This document shows, in pieces, positions 35,201-45,591 of a stretch of 64,000 nucleotides of DNA. Made by a program: the position numbers and the translations under genes. How positions within the stretch are numbered: position 1 is the first letter of the stretch; each line of letters opens with the position of its first letter. The DNA comes from Dacryopinax spathularia (taxonomy: Eukaryota; Basidiomycota; Dacrymycetes; Dacrymycetales; Dacrymycetaceae). The stretch spans positions 310,001 to 374,000 of the forward strand of contig JBBPFI010000006.1 of assembly GCA_037974965.1 (NCBI GenBank). Direction: 5' to 3'. Under the pieces are notes generated by a model. That model was not told where the DNA came from and searched no databases. It saw nothing but the letters and a program-made list of their open reading frames with translations.

Positions 35201-35304
35201 AACCAGAAGAACCCACCTTCCTGACGAGCATCCTCGGCCACACCGACGCCGACGATGGCTCCTCACCCACCGAAGCGGACGACTCGATGGATGTCGATAT
35301 GTAA
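32230..35304 (+). CDS. wee1: Wee1-like mitosis-inhibitor protein kinase
   Basis: This nuclear kinase would inhibit Cdk1 by tyrosine phosphorylation and so delay entry into mitosis. The frame is open for about 1024 residues from the ATG at 32230. The N-terminal two thirds is disordered, rich in serine/proline and S/T-P sites, as in fungal Wee1/Swe1. The kinase domain starts near 34330: glycine loop GQLGRGGFGFTFKV, VAIK-type lysine in WCVKRRK, alpha-C region GAKDRQRQLEEADIL, catalytic loop HLDLKPAN (the Wee1 form of HRD), DFG in KIGDFGLATRW, and activation segment EGDREYMAPEIL. The C-terminal tail is acidic. The stretch 32692-32751 (GTACGT...TGCAG, 60 nt, in frame) is probably an intron that the frame reads through, so the protein may be 20 residues shorter. 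Confidence 0.9.
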   Translation: MDVCTVPSSPPLFFEAVSGCRPSANNNSTPLSSRQSRSRLTISPIRLQLTSPRLSNLLTSPTKSSPRTVSTPAPHAERSSLFRSLPAPAPMGYNTPMHDPDARNLFPSTPQPVRSHSMATNMKSKIPILQVSDASASKPVTERKGIQRPTLNRNVRARQGHSAYMRSTSHPSMQSSSMNDVKESFSIHSAKTEQATRVRRKSSVGRRPASTLLAPGGGRHSSHGHVQRRDDSHPSRPRSVGNIFNITVPPDPSPSFSTDESPFLDRDRSPFGRQEDDVEDEDDTQMPPSPTTSAVPESFSNSSLLSLSASTSSLPPPTPDDLEPPMPHEHEKQLDSSSSYFNNVLPLQTVFQPTTIAKKYKGPGRGSDAHLQVPPQLDTRFPPKDSLMASSSSEDALITPGITPHPSWPASTLAQALHLPAPPVPPTPAHPIMPPTPTKKPNVHFPSSLNPTLSSAFLVRLKDVIAKEAPPSAPQHPRARSNTHKIPRPSLPCNLPSYGAYNVGSLDSPETSPSVRTAQRHARAQTHREPVGHWARKSVAFERPSPDAPLSHPRRDVLRRTSSSASAWSDTSSPGDAPGSDDSQDVDMVTPTRGPGGRISWGSGLTRTPAVDFALGLQRTASDEYPSPPETSPLIERAARHSAAHAQHIQPGFNGRASLNPAILRTPASPETSLAVPQHSVKGRHSFPFVKSDGGALGRFERDFISDGQLGRGGFGFTFKVSARYPAPGEEGKVWCVKRRKNPYEGAKDRQRQLEEADILQYLASPAVGGPHPHIVQMIDYWEEQNTLYIRTELCGLGDLSILLQEFGRISEEGLGEARVWKILNEITKGLAHIHQAGILHLDLKPANIFITDDGVLKIGDFGLATRWPRPNAQLERGFEREGDREYMAPEILRGVYGKAADIFSLGVLTLECMCNIVVPDMGEPWHKLRTDDFSDTELSQIASYEMASLIIGMMHSDSTLRPSIQQIRSNPAFQRLEMMMEAGVVGSAIEPEEPTFLTSILGHTDADDGSSPTEADDSMDVDM
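32692..32751 (+). other. Probable 60-nt in-frame intron in the Wee1-like gene
   Basis: It starts GTACGT, ends CTTCCATGCAG, has a CTCAAC branch-like site and is a multiple of three, so the reading frame stays open with or without splicing. Confidence 0.6.
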
Positions 35305-36600
35305 GATAACCCGACCTGGCCTAACCTATGGTGGAACGTGTTCTATTCCGAAATTTCTGTTGTCAATTTGGAAGTTCCCGTCTACTTATCTCTCTTCTTG
35401 CTGTTTTCCTTTCCTGTCTCTTCCGTGTCCGCATCACGTTCCTCGCACGTTACCCTCTACCCTACGCATCAAGGATACCTCTCCCTTACACATCCAAGCA
35501 ACTCCCTTAGGCCCATACACCCATCCGTTGCGCTCCTTTCCTAAACTTTCTACGCATGGTTATGCATTTCTACCTGTGGATCCATCGGAGGCTAGTTCCT
35601 CCTACATTCGTTTTCCCGCCTCTCCTTCATGTAAAGGTCCTCAAACCGCTCTTTGGTCGCCTTTCCTTTCCTCGCTTTCCTTCACTCATCGCTTCGAGAG
35701 TACGAAAGAGATCTTCTTATGCTTCGATTTCATACGATACACCTCCCTTCCTTCTTCAACTTTCAAATTTCAACAGTATGGTCCGTACGCAAGAGTAGGC
35801 AATTAGGTATCGTTGATGAATGTGTATGTGTACGAATATGAGCGTGAACACAGAACAGACAGCTGCGCAGGCGCCCTTAGACGCTTTCGAACGCCTAAAG
35901 CGCGCACAGACCTGACTCATCTCCGGGCACACCTCCGGGAGGCAGTGCCCAAACGCGCACACCCACACATTCCGGCAACATCTCTGCCCGAAGCCGTGCG
36001 AACCCCTGCGAACGCGTCGCGCGTTGTCTCTGCCCGCTTCGGCTTCTCGCAACAACGACGACGGACAACAGCAACCACGCGAAATTCCAATTAGGAAACG
36101 GTGTGATGGCGTTGATCAGTCCTCACAGACCCCGCTGTGCGTGTGAGTCGGCGAAGGGGGCAGCGTGGACGGGGGCTCAGTTCGGTTCGGCCTCCTTTTG
36201 ACCGCCCCGCAGGGAGCGATGCCTCGTGCCCCGGATGAGGGTACGACGGCGAGGCGCTGGCTGTTTGTTGCTCGTCACTACTTGTCCCTGCACAGCTCCT
36301 ACATACATCAGCCTTTCACTCCGTCTGCGAGCTACCCTCCGTTCTTGCTGCTGCTTGTCTTCCTCCTGATCTCCGGCGCTGGCCTGCTGGGAGATTGATT
36401 CATACCGGCATACAACTGACCTGAACTGTACTGAACTGACGAAGCCCCGGGCGGGTGACGGCATCCATCTGTACTTCTTCGATCTGCGGCTTGAACTTTT
36501 GACCCTTGGGAATTGGGGGGTGGGATTGTGGGCGGAGCTGGTTCTTCGCCTTTTACGCTCGTTTGGACGGTTGCTCTTCTTGCTCGGGAGAACGTGTCGA
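35305..36600. other. Spacer between the Wee1-like kinase gene and the membrane-protein gene
   Basis: There is no supported gene. 35340-35800 is strongly CT-rich and probably contains the kinase 3' UTR. An open stretch with a hydrophobic run near 36338-36390 (FLLLLVFLLISGAG) could be the signal-peptide exon of the next gene, but I cannot connect it with confidence. Confidence 0.5.
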
Positions 36601-36719
36601 CTGTGTCAGCTACGCGCCTTCGTACTCTACCCCTCCTCCTCTGCCCTCTACTACTATTGGAACGGCGCACATACCACACTACGTGAGCCTACGACCACAC
36701 CCTCTCCCTCCACAAGCGG

Positions 36720-39156
36720 ATGGAAACCCGCTACAACACAACCATCCCCAACACATCCCCCTACGTCGCCTATTTCCCCTACGCCGAAGGCGACCCATCA
36801 AAAGGGTGGGACAGCCTTTTCCTCACCCTTGGGTTCCCGGCGTATCAGGGAGAAGTGGGGAACGGGACGAGCGTGCATGCTACGCGGGCTGTGGGGGCCG
36901 AGGTGGACGTGACGTTTTATGGTGCGCCTTTTCCTCTTTCTACACTTTCCTTCTCTCTCTTCCTCTTCTTCTTCTCGTCTTCTCGTCACTCTCCTCTAGA
37001 GGACATAGGCTGATAAGGAGGGCAAGGGACCGATATATGGCTGTATGGCGCCCTTATCGGCTCACTCTCCTACACCACCCTCCTCGACTCTACCCTCACA
37101 CCCGGTCAACCCTCCAAAACGGACTCAACACTCCTAGCGAGCTATACGGCCTTATCGGAGGGAGACCATACCCTCAGCTTGAAGGTGAACGCTTCAAGCG
37201 GGGATGCGGCGCTTGGAGTGGGGTACGCAGTGGTGCAGAGCGGGACTGGGTATACGGGGTGCGCACCATTTCTTACTTGGTTGATGAGGTGGGCTGGTGC
37301 TGATTGAAGGGTTAGGGGGATACTGACTAATCGGACGGTGCCAGTTTCGGATCCTAGTGTGTTGCTTGCGGGAGAGTGGGAGGATGTAGCGAATTCGAGT
37401 TTGCCTGTGAAGCAGACTGCAAGGGAAGGGGATAGCGCTATGTTGCGGTTTAACGGTTCGCCTTCCTCCTTTTCTCGTATCTCTCAGCATAGTTAAAGTT
37501 ACTGATGGCAAAACAGGAACATCAATAACAATCCTCGGCACCCTCTCCCCCCAAGCAGGCGCATACTACGTGATCCTCAACTCCACAAGCGGCGCAATGC
37601 GGAACTGGACGCTTAACGCTCATTCGCAATGGGATATACAGGGTGCAGTCCTGTTCTGGCAGGGCGGGCTACAGGGGGAAGGGGAGTGCAGTGTCTGGGT
37701 TACTAACGCCCAGGACGGGGCGGCGCTCCAGGTGGAGGGGTTTGTCGTTACTGGTGTTGAGGGTGGGCAGCTGTACGTGTCCTCATCCTCGTTCTGCTTG
37801 GCATGAGTAGGGCTGATCAAACCTCGCAGACTACCAACCGCTTCGCCTAATACCGGTGCATTATCGACCGCCAGCTCCGGCCGCTTGCCAACAGGCACAA
37901 TAGTCGCCATAGTCCTCTCCGTCCTCCTCCTCCTCACGACCCTTCTAACGCTCTTCATCCTCCGCCACCGGCGCGAAAAACGGCGTCTCGCCTCTCTCCA
38001 CCCGACGCCCTACTCCCCAAGCAGCAACCGAAGACGAGGCAGAGGCAGCCAATTCCTCTCCCTCTCCTCCATCCGCCCTTTCTCATTGGCATTCTCTTTC
38101 TCTCGCTCACGCGACCCTTCGCCCAGAGACTTGGGGATAACCGTCAATGGCCGGACATTCGACCTGTCCGACCGACCGCCGGTGAGTAGTCGCGAGGGAG
38201 TAAGGTGGAGCAGGAACGAGAGTGCCGTTTCGCTGGATAGTGTGGAGGGGGAGAAGGTCCTCCCACACGAGTTTGGTGGGATGGGAGGTATGGGAACTAT
38301 GGCGACGCCGGCGATCTATTTACCAGATTGGATCCCCGCCCCCGGGGAAAAGCGGAACAGCCAGCTACCGCCCCTCGCCCAACCAAGTCCTATTCCAATC
38401 CCGACTGCTCAACCACCCCCGCCACCTAGTCCTCAACACCTCCAGGTCCCACCTCGAACCCAACCGAGAGTCTCAAGGACCGTTCAGGATGTCGCTCAGA
38501 CTGGCCGCCCTCCGCCCCTTGCAACTCTTTCGCCTCTCCAGCTGCCGTCGCCTCTCTCCATCCATAGTCCGACGTCGGGAGATGGGAGGATGTCGATGCT
38601 CCTTCCGGGGGCTATGGCAGCAGCCGTCAGTACACCACCTCCCCCCGCACCGCCGAGCAAACCGATGGGTCCTCGATCCCGGGGAGCAGGACCGGACAGC
38701 GCACGCGCGCCTATTTCTCCCCACCCTCCGCAGCAGCAACAAATGCAGATTGTCCATCCGTCTCTATTGTTACCGCCGCAGAGGAGCGATACACTCCGCA
38801 CGCAGCAGACCACCGGCACGGAACAAACGAGGTTCAGACGACTGTCGGATGCCGTCTCAAGTGCATTTGGTGGGCGGACTGGGATGGGAGAGGTAGAGGG
38901 CGAGGGGGTGATGAGTCCTGTTAGTCCTGCGAGTAGTGTGAGCTCGGGTGGGCCTCCGCCCAGTGCCTTGTGGAATGGGAATGAGGTTGCGAACGGGAAT
39001 GAGGAAGAAGAACGCCCGGGAAGTGCAGGTGAGAGGAATACGGGGTTGACGGGCGGGAATGGGAGTGCGAGTGCGAGTGCGAGTGGGAGGGAACAGGAGA
39101 GTAAGATGATTGTTGGCCGGAGGGTGAGGTTGTTGCCGGATGTTCCGGAGGCTTGA
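36720..39156 (+). CDS. Single-pass transmembrane protein with beta-rich ectodomain and disordered tail
   Basis: The family is common in Agaricomycetes; its function is not established. The exon at 36720 reads SPYVAYFPYAEGD and GWDSLF, typical of the ectodomain start. Intron-sized gaps follow near 36921-37016, 37259-37344, 37457-37515 and 37773-37830. Exons between them give DIWLYGALIGS, LKVNASSGDAALGVGYAV and AYYVILNSTSG, with many N-glycosylation sites. One membrane helix (IVAIVLSVLLLLTTLLTLFIL) is encoded near 37903-37968, followed by RHRREKRR. The cytoplasmic tail of about 400 residues is rich in proline and serine. The start is not resolved: a signal peptide should lie between 36300 and 36700. 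Confidence 0.65.
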
Positions 39157-39369
39157 AGGTTACTATAGTACTTACGAATAATGGATGACATGAAAACGTA
39201 TCACAAACACAGAGGACTGCGTGCATCATCACCAGATCGCTTCCTTCCGGGCGCACACCCCAATTGACAGGGCCGTGCCGTTCACTTTAGGCAAAACGGT
39301 GGTTCATTCAGACATAACTTTGATAGGTTGAGGAGGATACAGTGATGTGCTACGGATACAAAAGTGCAG

Positions 39370-40774
39370 TTACTTGCGCGGTGCATCTGAAAAGGAATCA
39401 GCGGAGAATGGCGTTGAAAAGTGCAAGAGACGTACAAGACTTGCTAACGTAGTGACTGTCGGCGACGATGATATTGGCAGGGATCTGGGCTTCGCCCTTG
39501 AAGTATCTCTCAAGAATATCCTTCGTCCCGTCAGCGTAGCGCTTCTGGGCGTCGAGGGTGGAGCCAGAATAGTGAGGGGTCATGCCGTTCCCACCACCGA
39601 GGGGATTGGTCATTCGGCGCCAAGAGTGGTTCTTCGGCGCGGGCTGGACGTCCCAGACGTCTCCGGCGTAGCCGTTAATCTGGCCCGTCTTGAGCGCTTC
39701 GGCGATGGCTTCGCGCTCGCAGATGGCACCCCGGGCGGTGTTGACGATCCAGGCGCCTTTCTTGACGTACTTGAGCAGGTCCTTGTTGACCATGCCCTTC
39801 GTGTCGTCCGTGAGGGGGGCGTTGATGGTGATGACGTCGCACAGGCCGAGGAAATCGTGAAGGTCCGAGACATGGCGGCATCCAATCTCCTTCTCAACCT
39901 CTGGTACGGTATGAGCGCTAACTCGCGAAACACGAACATGGTTCAAGACAACATGGTTGGAAGACGTACCAGCAGGAAGCCGAGCGTAGTCATAGTACAA
40001 TAACTCCTTCGGGTCGAACGCCACCAAGCGCTTCAGGACGCGGTACACGATGCGTCCGCAACCAAGAGTGCCTATGACCTTGCCCTCAAGGTCGAATGCA
40101 TTTCGAGCGCTATCAGCCACATTCCATTGGTCGTTGATGACCTGTTCGTGGGCGGGCACGAAGTTGCGGACCAGGTTCAGCATGTCCATGATGACGTGCT
40201 CGGCGACGGAGGTCACGTTGGAGCCGGTGACTTCGACGACCATGATGCCCTTCTCGTTGGCCGCATCGAGGTCGACGTGGTCGGACCCGACGCCGGCTGT
40301 GACGGCCAGCTTGAGCTTATGTGCCTTATTGCGGATGAGGTCCGCCGTCAAGTATGCAGGGTGAAAAGGAGTGCTGCAAATGGTTAAGGTGAGATCCGTA
40401 TCTCTATGGGAAGAACTCACGTGATAAGGATATCGGTCTAGCGGAAGCGTGAGAGCTGTCCAAGGGAAGGAAGCGTTGAACACTTACATCAGGAAGCTCT
40501 TTCTGGAAGACGCTGTTGGGACCGTCTTTGTCGTCGGTGACAATAAGCACATGGCCCAGAGAGTGAAGCCATTCTGCGATCCCGAGCTAAGGCGCAACTT
40601 TCATTACCCAGCATTCAGTCAAATAAAATGTCTTATTCCTTGTTCTCGATCGTGCCCATAAGCCTGGTTTCGTCCTCAGCCGCCTTGCCACCCTAACAAC
40701 AAGCGTCAATGGGAGAATGAGTTGCAACATCTGGGCAATACACGCACCTTATAGAGCACACACAAGATCTTCAT
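39370..40774 (-). CDS. fdh: NAD-dependent formate dehydrogenase, copy 1 (possibly decaying)
   Basis: FDH oxidises formate to CO2 with NAD+ in the cytosol. The gene begins MKILCVLYK at 40774. Main domains show [40 protein letters not shown] (substrate-binding Asn), NTARGAIC (catalytic Arg) and [12 protein letters not shown] (catalytic His). A last short exon ends YAPRK at 39370, where copies 2 and 3 end YGQRK. Two oddities stand out. The Rossmann motif reads GCGRIV where the other copies have G(C/A)GRIG. The second intron starts with GA (AACAAG then GAATAAG), where copies 2 and 3 have GT; if it is not removed, translation stops after about 28 residues. The catalytic residues are kept, so it may be a recently damaged gene or one with rare splicing. 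Confidence 0.8.
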
Positions 40775-40890
40775 GCTGTCGATGAGTTTGGTAGAGAAAA
40801 AAAAAACTTGATTCAGTGGCAGAGAAGCCGGTTGAGATGCTGAAGTAGTAGTCGATTGCTGTGGATCCGTCCAAGCCAGGTCTCAACTCC

Positions 40891-40897
40891 TTAAATG
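40891..40897 (-). promoter_or_regulatory. TATA-like box upstream of FDH copy 1
   Basis: CATTTAA on the minus strand lies about 117 bases before the ATG. A TTTAAG/CTTAAG-type box sits at a similar distance in the two other FDH genes. Confidence 0.4.
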
Positions 40898-40938
40898 TTG
40901 CAGGATAGCTCCAGCTCCAGCATCTTTGGAGGCAAGCA

Positions 40939-40970
40939 AGCTCCGGAGCTGTCTACATGAGAGTGTAGAC
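40939..40970. promoter_or_regulatory. Palindrome and hairpin upstream of FDH copy 1
   Basis: AGCTCCGGAGCT (40939-40950) is a perfect 12-bp palindrome. Directly after it, GTCTACA and TGTAGAC (40951-40970) form a 7-bp stem with a 6-base loop. They lie 165-196 bases before the FDH copy 1 start and could be regulator sites; CCGG-centred palindromes are often bound by Zn2Cys6 factors. Confidence 0.35.
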
Positions 40971-42450
40971 GTCGTGATCTCTTTCCCGCCGGCGGCCATC
41001 TTTCGTTTGGGCTCGCAATAATGGTCCTCGCGGCGAAGTCCCTCGGACGCTCGAATCCACACCCAGCCGCGCGTATGTCAGACGTTCTCCGCGTCATCGA
41101 AATTCGCACAGACGCAGAATTACCCTATGTAGGGCATGCACAAACAAAAAGCTCTAGTGGAAGCCATGATGGTCGTCACCAGCTGTGTCGGCGACAGGAG
41201 CGACCACCGCGGGAGCGATTTCCGCTTCCGGTCGGATTTGGCGCCCGCCACGTGAGGCTATGGTCAGCATTGCCTTCCTCTTCTCCAGCGACGACAGTTT
41301 TGCTCGCAATCCTCTCGACGCAGGGCAAGCTTCGAATGGCTTAGTACTTACTATGCGGATCATTTCTTCTCATCGATGAGTTCTAGGCGACATTATAGAT
41401 TCGAACACTGCTATGTCCGCCTCGACCCCTCAAAATAAACGCCCACGTCTCCCGCACTGCGATGGCGGTCCCTTGGAGCCTTAATAACATGGTACCATGC
41501 CTAGTCCGAAAATAGCATCGAACTCTAGTCGATATGCAAGAACAAGCTCCAAACACTTTCCCTCAAAAACTTCTATACACATGACTGCACTTTTTCACGC
41601 TGGCTGGCTTGTGTAACTCCGCATCGTAATTCCGACGTCTAGGAACGCACCACAGCAGCTGAAACCAGTCGCGAGCCGTTCACGGATAATCTCACATTCC
41701 CAGAGCAACTGGTCGTACAGCACGCGCACCTACACCAAATTCTTCCAGGAAGAGAGGATGCATTGCCAGCAGCACGGAAAAACTATGAGCATGCAGAGGC
41801 GCTCCAAGCATCATTCTTCTCCACAGCTCTGGCTATCGGCGGTCTTCGGAAGGTGCAAGCAAATATTCCGACGTCTGTGTCCGTGCAAATGGCGGCCATT
41901 GCGGAGGGATTCGGTTCTCTCGACGTTGGAAGATCCGCTCCGGTCCGTTTACTATTGAACCACGATGCGTGATGACCAGAGAGTGCGCTCAGGGAGAAGA
42001 CAAGGTTGTTTCAATCATTTCGCCTCTTCCGCTTGTATGGCGTCTTGCCATTCAACCAGCTGTCAGACCGCTTAATACACGATCTTTCGTGCTTCCAAGA
42101 AGCCGGGTTCCACGCACAAGGGGTATCGCTTGGCAGGACACCGTCTTACAGACGTTGATCATCACAGCATGGGCAGGAGGTTTCCGGAGGTCAACAGCTA
42201 AGCTCGGCGTCGGAGCCAACATGAACAATTACATTGTTTGGCGGACCGGAGTCGGAGATAATGATACGCCCCGCGTAAAGGTTTAGCCGGAATACCCTGA
42301 GGCTGCGGTGGGGCGCGCTTCGCGTCCCTTGCACCACACACTGGGGCATAACCATGTTCCAATTTGATATTCCTTTCGTACGCAGTTGTACAGACAATAC
42401 AGTGCAAACTACAACAAGGTACACACCCGCGACAAGGGGCTGATCGACGC
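40971..42450. other. Spacer between the two tandem FDH genes
   Basis: It contains one unassigned open segment at 41640-41972 (separate entry). A short minus-strand open stretch near 41163-41390 has intron-like punctuation (GTAAGT...GAG) but no recognisable family. The remainder shows nothing I can name. Confidence 0.5.
41640..41972 (+). other. Unassigned open segment, about 105 codons
   Basis: The frame is open from about 41640 to a stop at 41972 and reads like protein (PEQLVVQHAHLHQIL, ALAIGGLRKVQANIPTS). I see no ATG and recognise no family, so it is probably a fragment of a lost gene or transposon. Confidence 0.3.
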
Positions 42451-43850
42451 TTACTTGCGCTGGCCGTCTGCAAGCCCGGTTAGCCGGAACACTCGGTGAT
42501 GTGGAGGAAGGATGACACGTACAGGCCTTGGTCGCGTACTCGCCGTTGGCGACAATGACATTTGCCGGAACCTGGTCCTCGCCCTTGAACCACCTATCCA
42601 GGATGTCCCGGGCGCCATCGGCGTAACGCTTCTGGGCATCGAGGGTCGTACCGGAGTAGTGAGGAGTCATGCCGTTTCCACCGCCCAGCGGGTTCTTCAT
42701 CGTGCGCCATGGGTGGTCCTTTGGCGCAGGTTGCACATCCCACACATCACCAGCGTAGCCATTGATGTGGCCGCTCTCGAGCGCCTCCTTAATTGCAATG
42801 CGATCGCAGATGGCTCCGCGGGCAGTGTTGACAATCCATGCACCCTTCTTGACGTGCTTGAGCAGCTCGGCGTTGACCAAGCCACGGGTGCCCTCGTGAA
42901 GAGGGGCGTTGATGGTAATGACATCGCACTGGCCGAGGAACTCGTGCAGGTCCTCAACACGGCGGGCACCGATCTCCTTCTCAGCAGCTACGCAGTATTA
43001 TGAGTACTCGTATATGCGGCTTCAGAGACGCCTGACGTACCAGCCGGCAAGGGGGCGTAGTCGTAGTAGAGGAGCTCCTTGCAGTCGAATGCCACCAAGC
43101 GCTTCAGGACACGGAAACCGATACGACCGCAGCCGAGAGTACCAACGACCTTGCCCTCGAGATCAAAGGCATTCCGGGCGATGTCGGCAACAACCCAGTC
43201 ACCGCGCTCAATCATCTCGTGAGCGGGGATGAAGTTGCGAACAAGGGAAAGGATGTCCATGACGACGTGCTCGGCGACCGAAACGACGTTCGAGCCGGTA
43301 ACTTCGGCAACCATGATCTTCTTCTCATTGGCAGCGTTCAGGTCGATGTGGTCGGACCCGACACCCGCAGTGATCGCAAGCTTCAGCTTGTGCGCCTTGT
43401 TGCGGATCAGGTCACCGGTGAGATAACCGGGGTGGAAGGGAGTACTGCTCTCTGCGTAAGCAGAGACGGCAATTGGTTCTGCCGTACTCACGTAATCAGG
43501 ACATCAGTCTATCGAGGCAGTCAGTACGAGTTGGATAAGGTAGACAATGAGGACGCACGTCAGGAAGCTCCTTCTGGAACACGCTGTCCGGACCCTCCTT
43601 GTCGTCGGTGACAATGAACTCATGCCCAAGGGACTTGAGCCAGTCAGCCATGCCCAACTACAGAGAGCTTCCATCAGGATCTCGTTCGGAGCATACGTTG
43701 TGGATATACCTTGTTCTCCAACGTGCCCAGCAGTCTTGGCTCCTCAACGGCAGCCTTCCCACCCTGCACGGTATGATGTCAGTCCGAGGACATCGCGGGC
43801 GACGGGTATGGTATGCTGCTCACCCTGTACAGAACGGCCAAGATCTTCAT
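42451..43850 (-). CDS. fdh: NAD-dependent formate dehydrogenase, copy 2 (intact)
   Basis: Same enzyme as copy 1, in tandem and on the same strand. Exons begin MKILAVLYR (43850), then [47 protein letters not shown], a long exon from [10 protein letters not shown], another from [13 protein letters not shown], and a last short exon giving KAYGQRK with stop at 42451. All introns have GT...AG ends. The NAD motif GCGRIG is complete, and the substrate and catalytic residues are present (N in [11 protein letters not shown] in NTARGAIC, H in TPHYSGTTL). Length is near the usual 360 residues of cytosolic fungal FDH. A PIF/Harbinger transposon begins 250 bases upstream of the start. Confidence 0.92.
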
Positions 43851-43958
43851 GGTTGCTAGCTGAGTTGGACGAAGACGTGCACGAGCAGGTTGGTCAAGAG
43901 GGGAGAGAGAGTGCAGGTAAAGGGATAACAGCGTGTCCGGTTGGCATTATATGTCGAT

Positions 43959-43967
43959 CTTAAATAT
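43959..43967 (-). promoter_or_regulatory. TATA-like box upstream of FDH copy 2
   Basis: ATATTTAAG on the minus strand lies about 110 bases before the start codon, between the gene and the Harbinger element. Confidence 0.45.
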
Positions 43968-44100
43968 GCTTCCACGTCGGTGAGGGGAACTCATGACCAG
44001 CCCGCGTCGAGGCTTCCTCGGGAGAAATGCTCTGCCTCTCGGTCGAGCATTGGTGATGGATCACGCATCTTGCTGGCTTATTTCCCGAACTGAGGCATAA

Positions 44101-44116
44101 GAGCGCGTTCGGATGC
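44101..44116 (+). repeat. Left terminal inverted repeat of the Harbinger element
   Basis: GAGCGCGTTCGGATGC, preceded by the TAA target duplication. The CGTTCGGATGC core is the common PIF/Harbinger type in fungi. Confidence 0.9.
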
Positions 44117-44131
44117 GATGACCAGGTCGAG

Positions 44132-44187
44132 GTGGATGACCGCGAAGCATGATCTCAAGGGTGTGGAAAAGTTGCGCGGTCATCCAC
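44132..44187. promoter_or_regulatory. 13-bp perfect subterminal inverted repeat of the Harbinger element
   Basis: GTGGATGACCGCG (44132-44144) and its exact complement CGCGGTCATCCAC (44175-44187) flank a 30-base loop. A related CGCGGTCATGG lies near the other end at 46886-46896. These are candidates for transposase or Myb-protein binding sites. Confidence 0.6.
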
Positions 44188-44263
44188 GAAAGGAGGTTGC
44201 ATTCAGGGCCCTGGTGACGCGTTCGGCTGCCGCATCTCTCTGCTTGACCACCATCTTGTCTGT

Positions 44264-45587
44264 ATGGCTCGCTTCTCTACATTGTCTGTGGATCAACAAC
44301 ACTCTGTCCTCAGGCGTCATCGGCTTCTGCTCTCTGCTGCTCAACTGGTCCTTTCAGCTGGTGCTGGTGCTGCGGCTACCTACTATCGGAACACCTATCT
44401 GAACAAGCAGAAGCAGCATACCTCGGTCCTTTCTGGTCGACAATGGGTTGAAGAGCTTTTGCAGGGCAATCCAGCACGGATCTACAATGCTCTGGGCATG
44501 CACAAGCATGTCTTCCGACGTCTTTGTCTTATGCTGAGAGAGCGGGCCGGACTTGGCCGGACAAAGTATGTTGAGCTTGTCGAGCAAGTTGCCATCTTCC
44601 TCCGGATCGTCCGGGCTGGTGATTCCAACCGGTCTGTTTGTGAGCGGTTTCAACGGAGCGGTGATACTATATCACGGTATGTACATCTCTTCTGAGTATG
44701 CCCTCTGGCTGATCTTGCTGGAGGATGTTCTATCGTGTCCTGAATGCTCTGCTTTCACCTGCAGTCTATAATGTCTACGTCCGGCTTCCACCATCCTCGA
44801 CTCCACTTGAAGTCCGCCTCCAGCCCAAGTGGTATCCTTTCTTCAAGGACTGTATCGGTGCAATCGATGGGTCGCATATCGATGTCACTCCACCAGTTGC
44901 TGAGCAGGCTCGCTATCGAAACCGAAAGGGTGGCGTGACGCAAAATGTCCTTGCGGCCTGCACCTTCGACATGCGGTTCTGCTATGTGATGAGCGGTTGG
45001 GAGGGTAGCGCAGCAGATGGAAGACTGTGGTCAGATGCACGTATGCATGACCTCCGCGTCCCACAAGGCAAGTACTATCTGGCAGATGCGGGCTTCACAA
45101 CCTGTGATGCCCTTTTAATGCCATACCGTGGGGTGCGCTATCATCTCAGAGAATGGACTGTGGTAAAGCAAAGGTATGTCATCTGTACACTGCTGAGCTA
45201 TGCTCACCAGTATACAGACCGCAAAATCCAGAAGAGCTTTTCAACCTCCGTCATTCACAAGCACGAAATGTGATTGAGCGGATCTTTGGTGTCTTCAAGA
45301 AGCGATTCGCAATTCTGCGCCATGGCTGCGAGTATCCTATCGAAACTCAAGCCCGTGTGGTGAATGCCTGTGCTGTCATTCACAATTTCATCCGTACCTA
45401 TGACCCGGACGATTTGGCCGAAGAGCTTGAGGGAGAGGCAGAGGAGCCGCAAGCATATAGTGCAAGCCTTGCTGAGTCGGAGCACGCTTCGGCTGCAGAG
45501 AAGGCACGAGCATCAGCACAACGGGATGCAATTGCAGCAGAGATGTGGGCAAGCTATCAGGCAGAGTTAGACCGACGCGGAAGGTAG
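44264..45587 (+). CDS. PIF/Harbinger transposase (DDE_Tnp_4 type)
   Basis: This is the catalytic transposase. Exons 44264-44676, 44724-45173 and 45218-45587 total 1233 nt (410 residues), open throughout. The N-terminal half is helical, with SNRSVCERFQRSGDTISR forming the helix-turn-helix-like part. The catalytic triad is visible: D in IGAIDGSHIDV, D in YYLADAGFT and E in NVIERIFGVFKKRF. Introns are 47 and 44 nt with GTATG...AG. The gene converges on the Myb-like gene, whose stop codon lies four bases from this one, so the two mRNAs probably overlap at their 3' ends. Confidence 0.92.
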
Positions 45588-45591
45588 ACAG

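Noticed and set aside
32218-35270. Long open frames on the minus strand across the Wee1-like gene
   Set aside because: They are shadows of a GC-rich coding sequence: no splice structure, no family motifs, and the plus frame is clearly a kinase.
40799-40810. Poly(A) run upstream of FDH copy 1 as a sign of retrotransposed mRNA
   Set aside because: The gene keeps the same introns as the other copies and the run is on the wrong side for an inserted mRNA copy.
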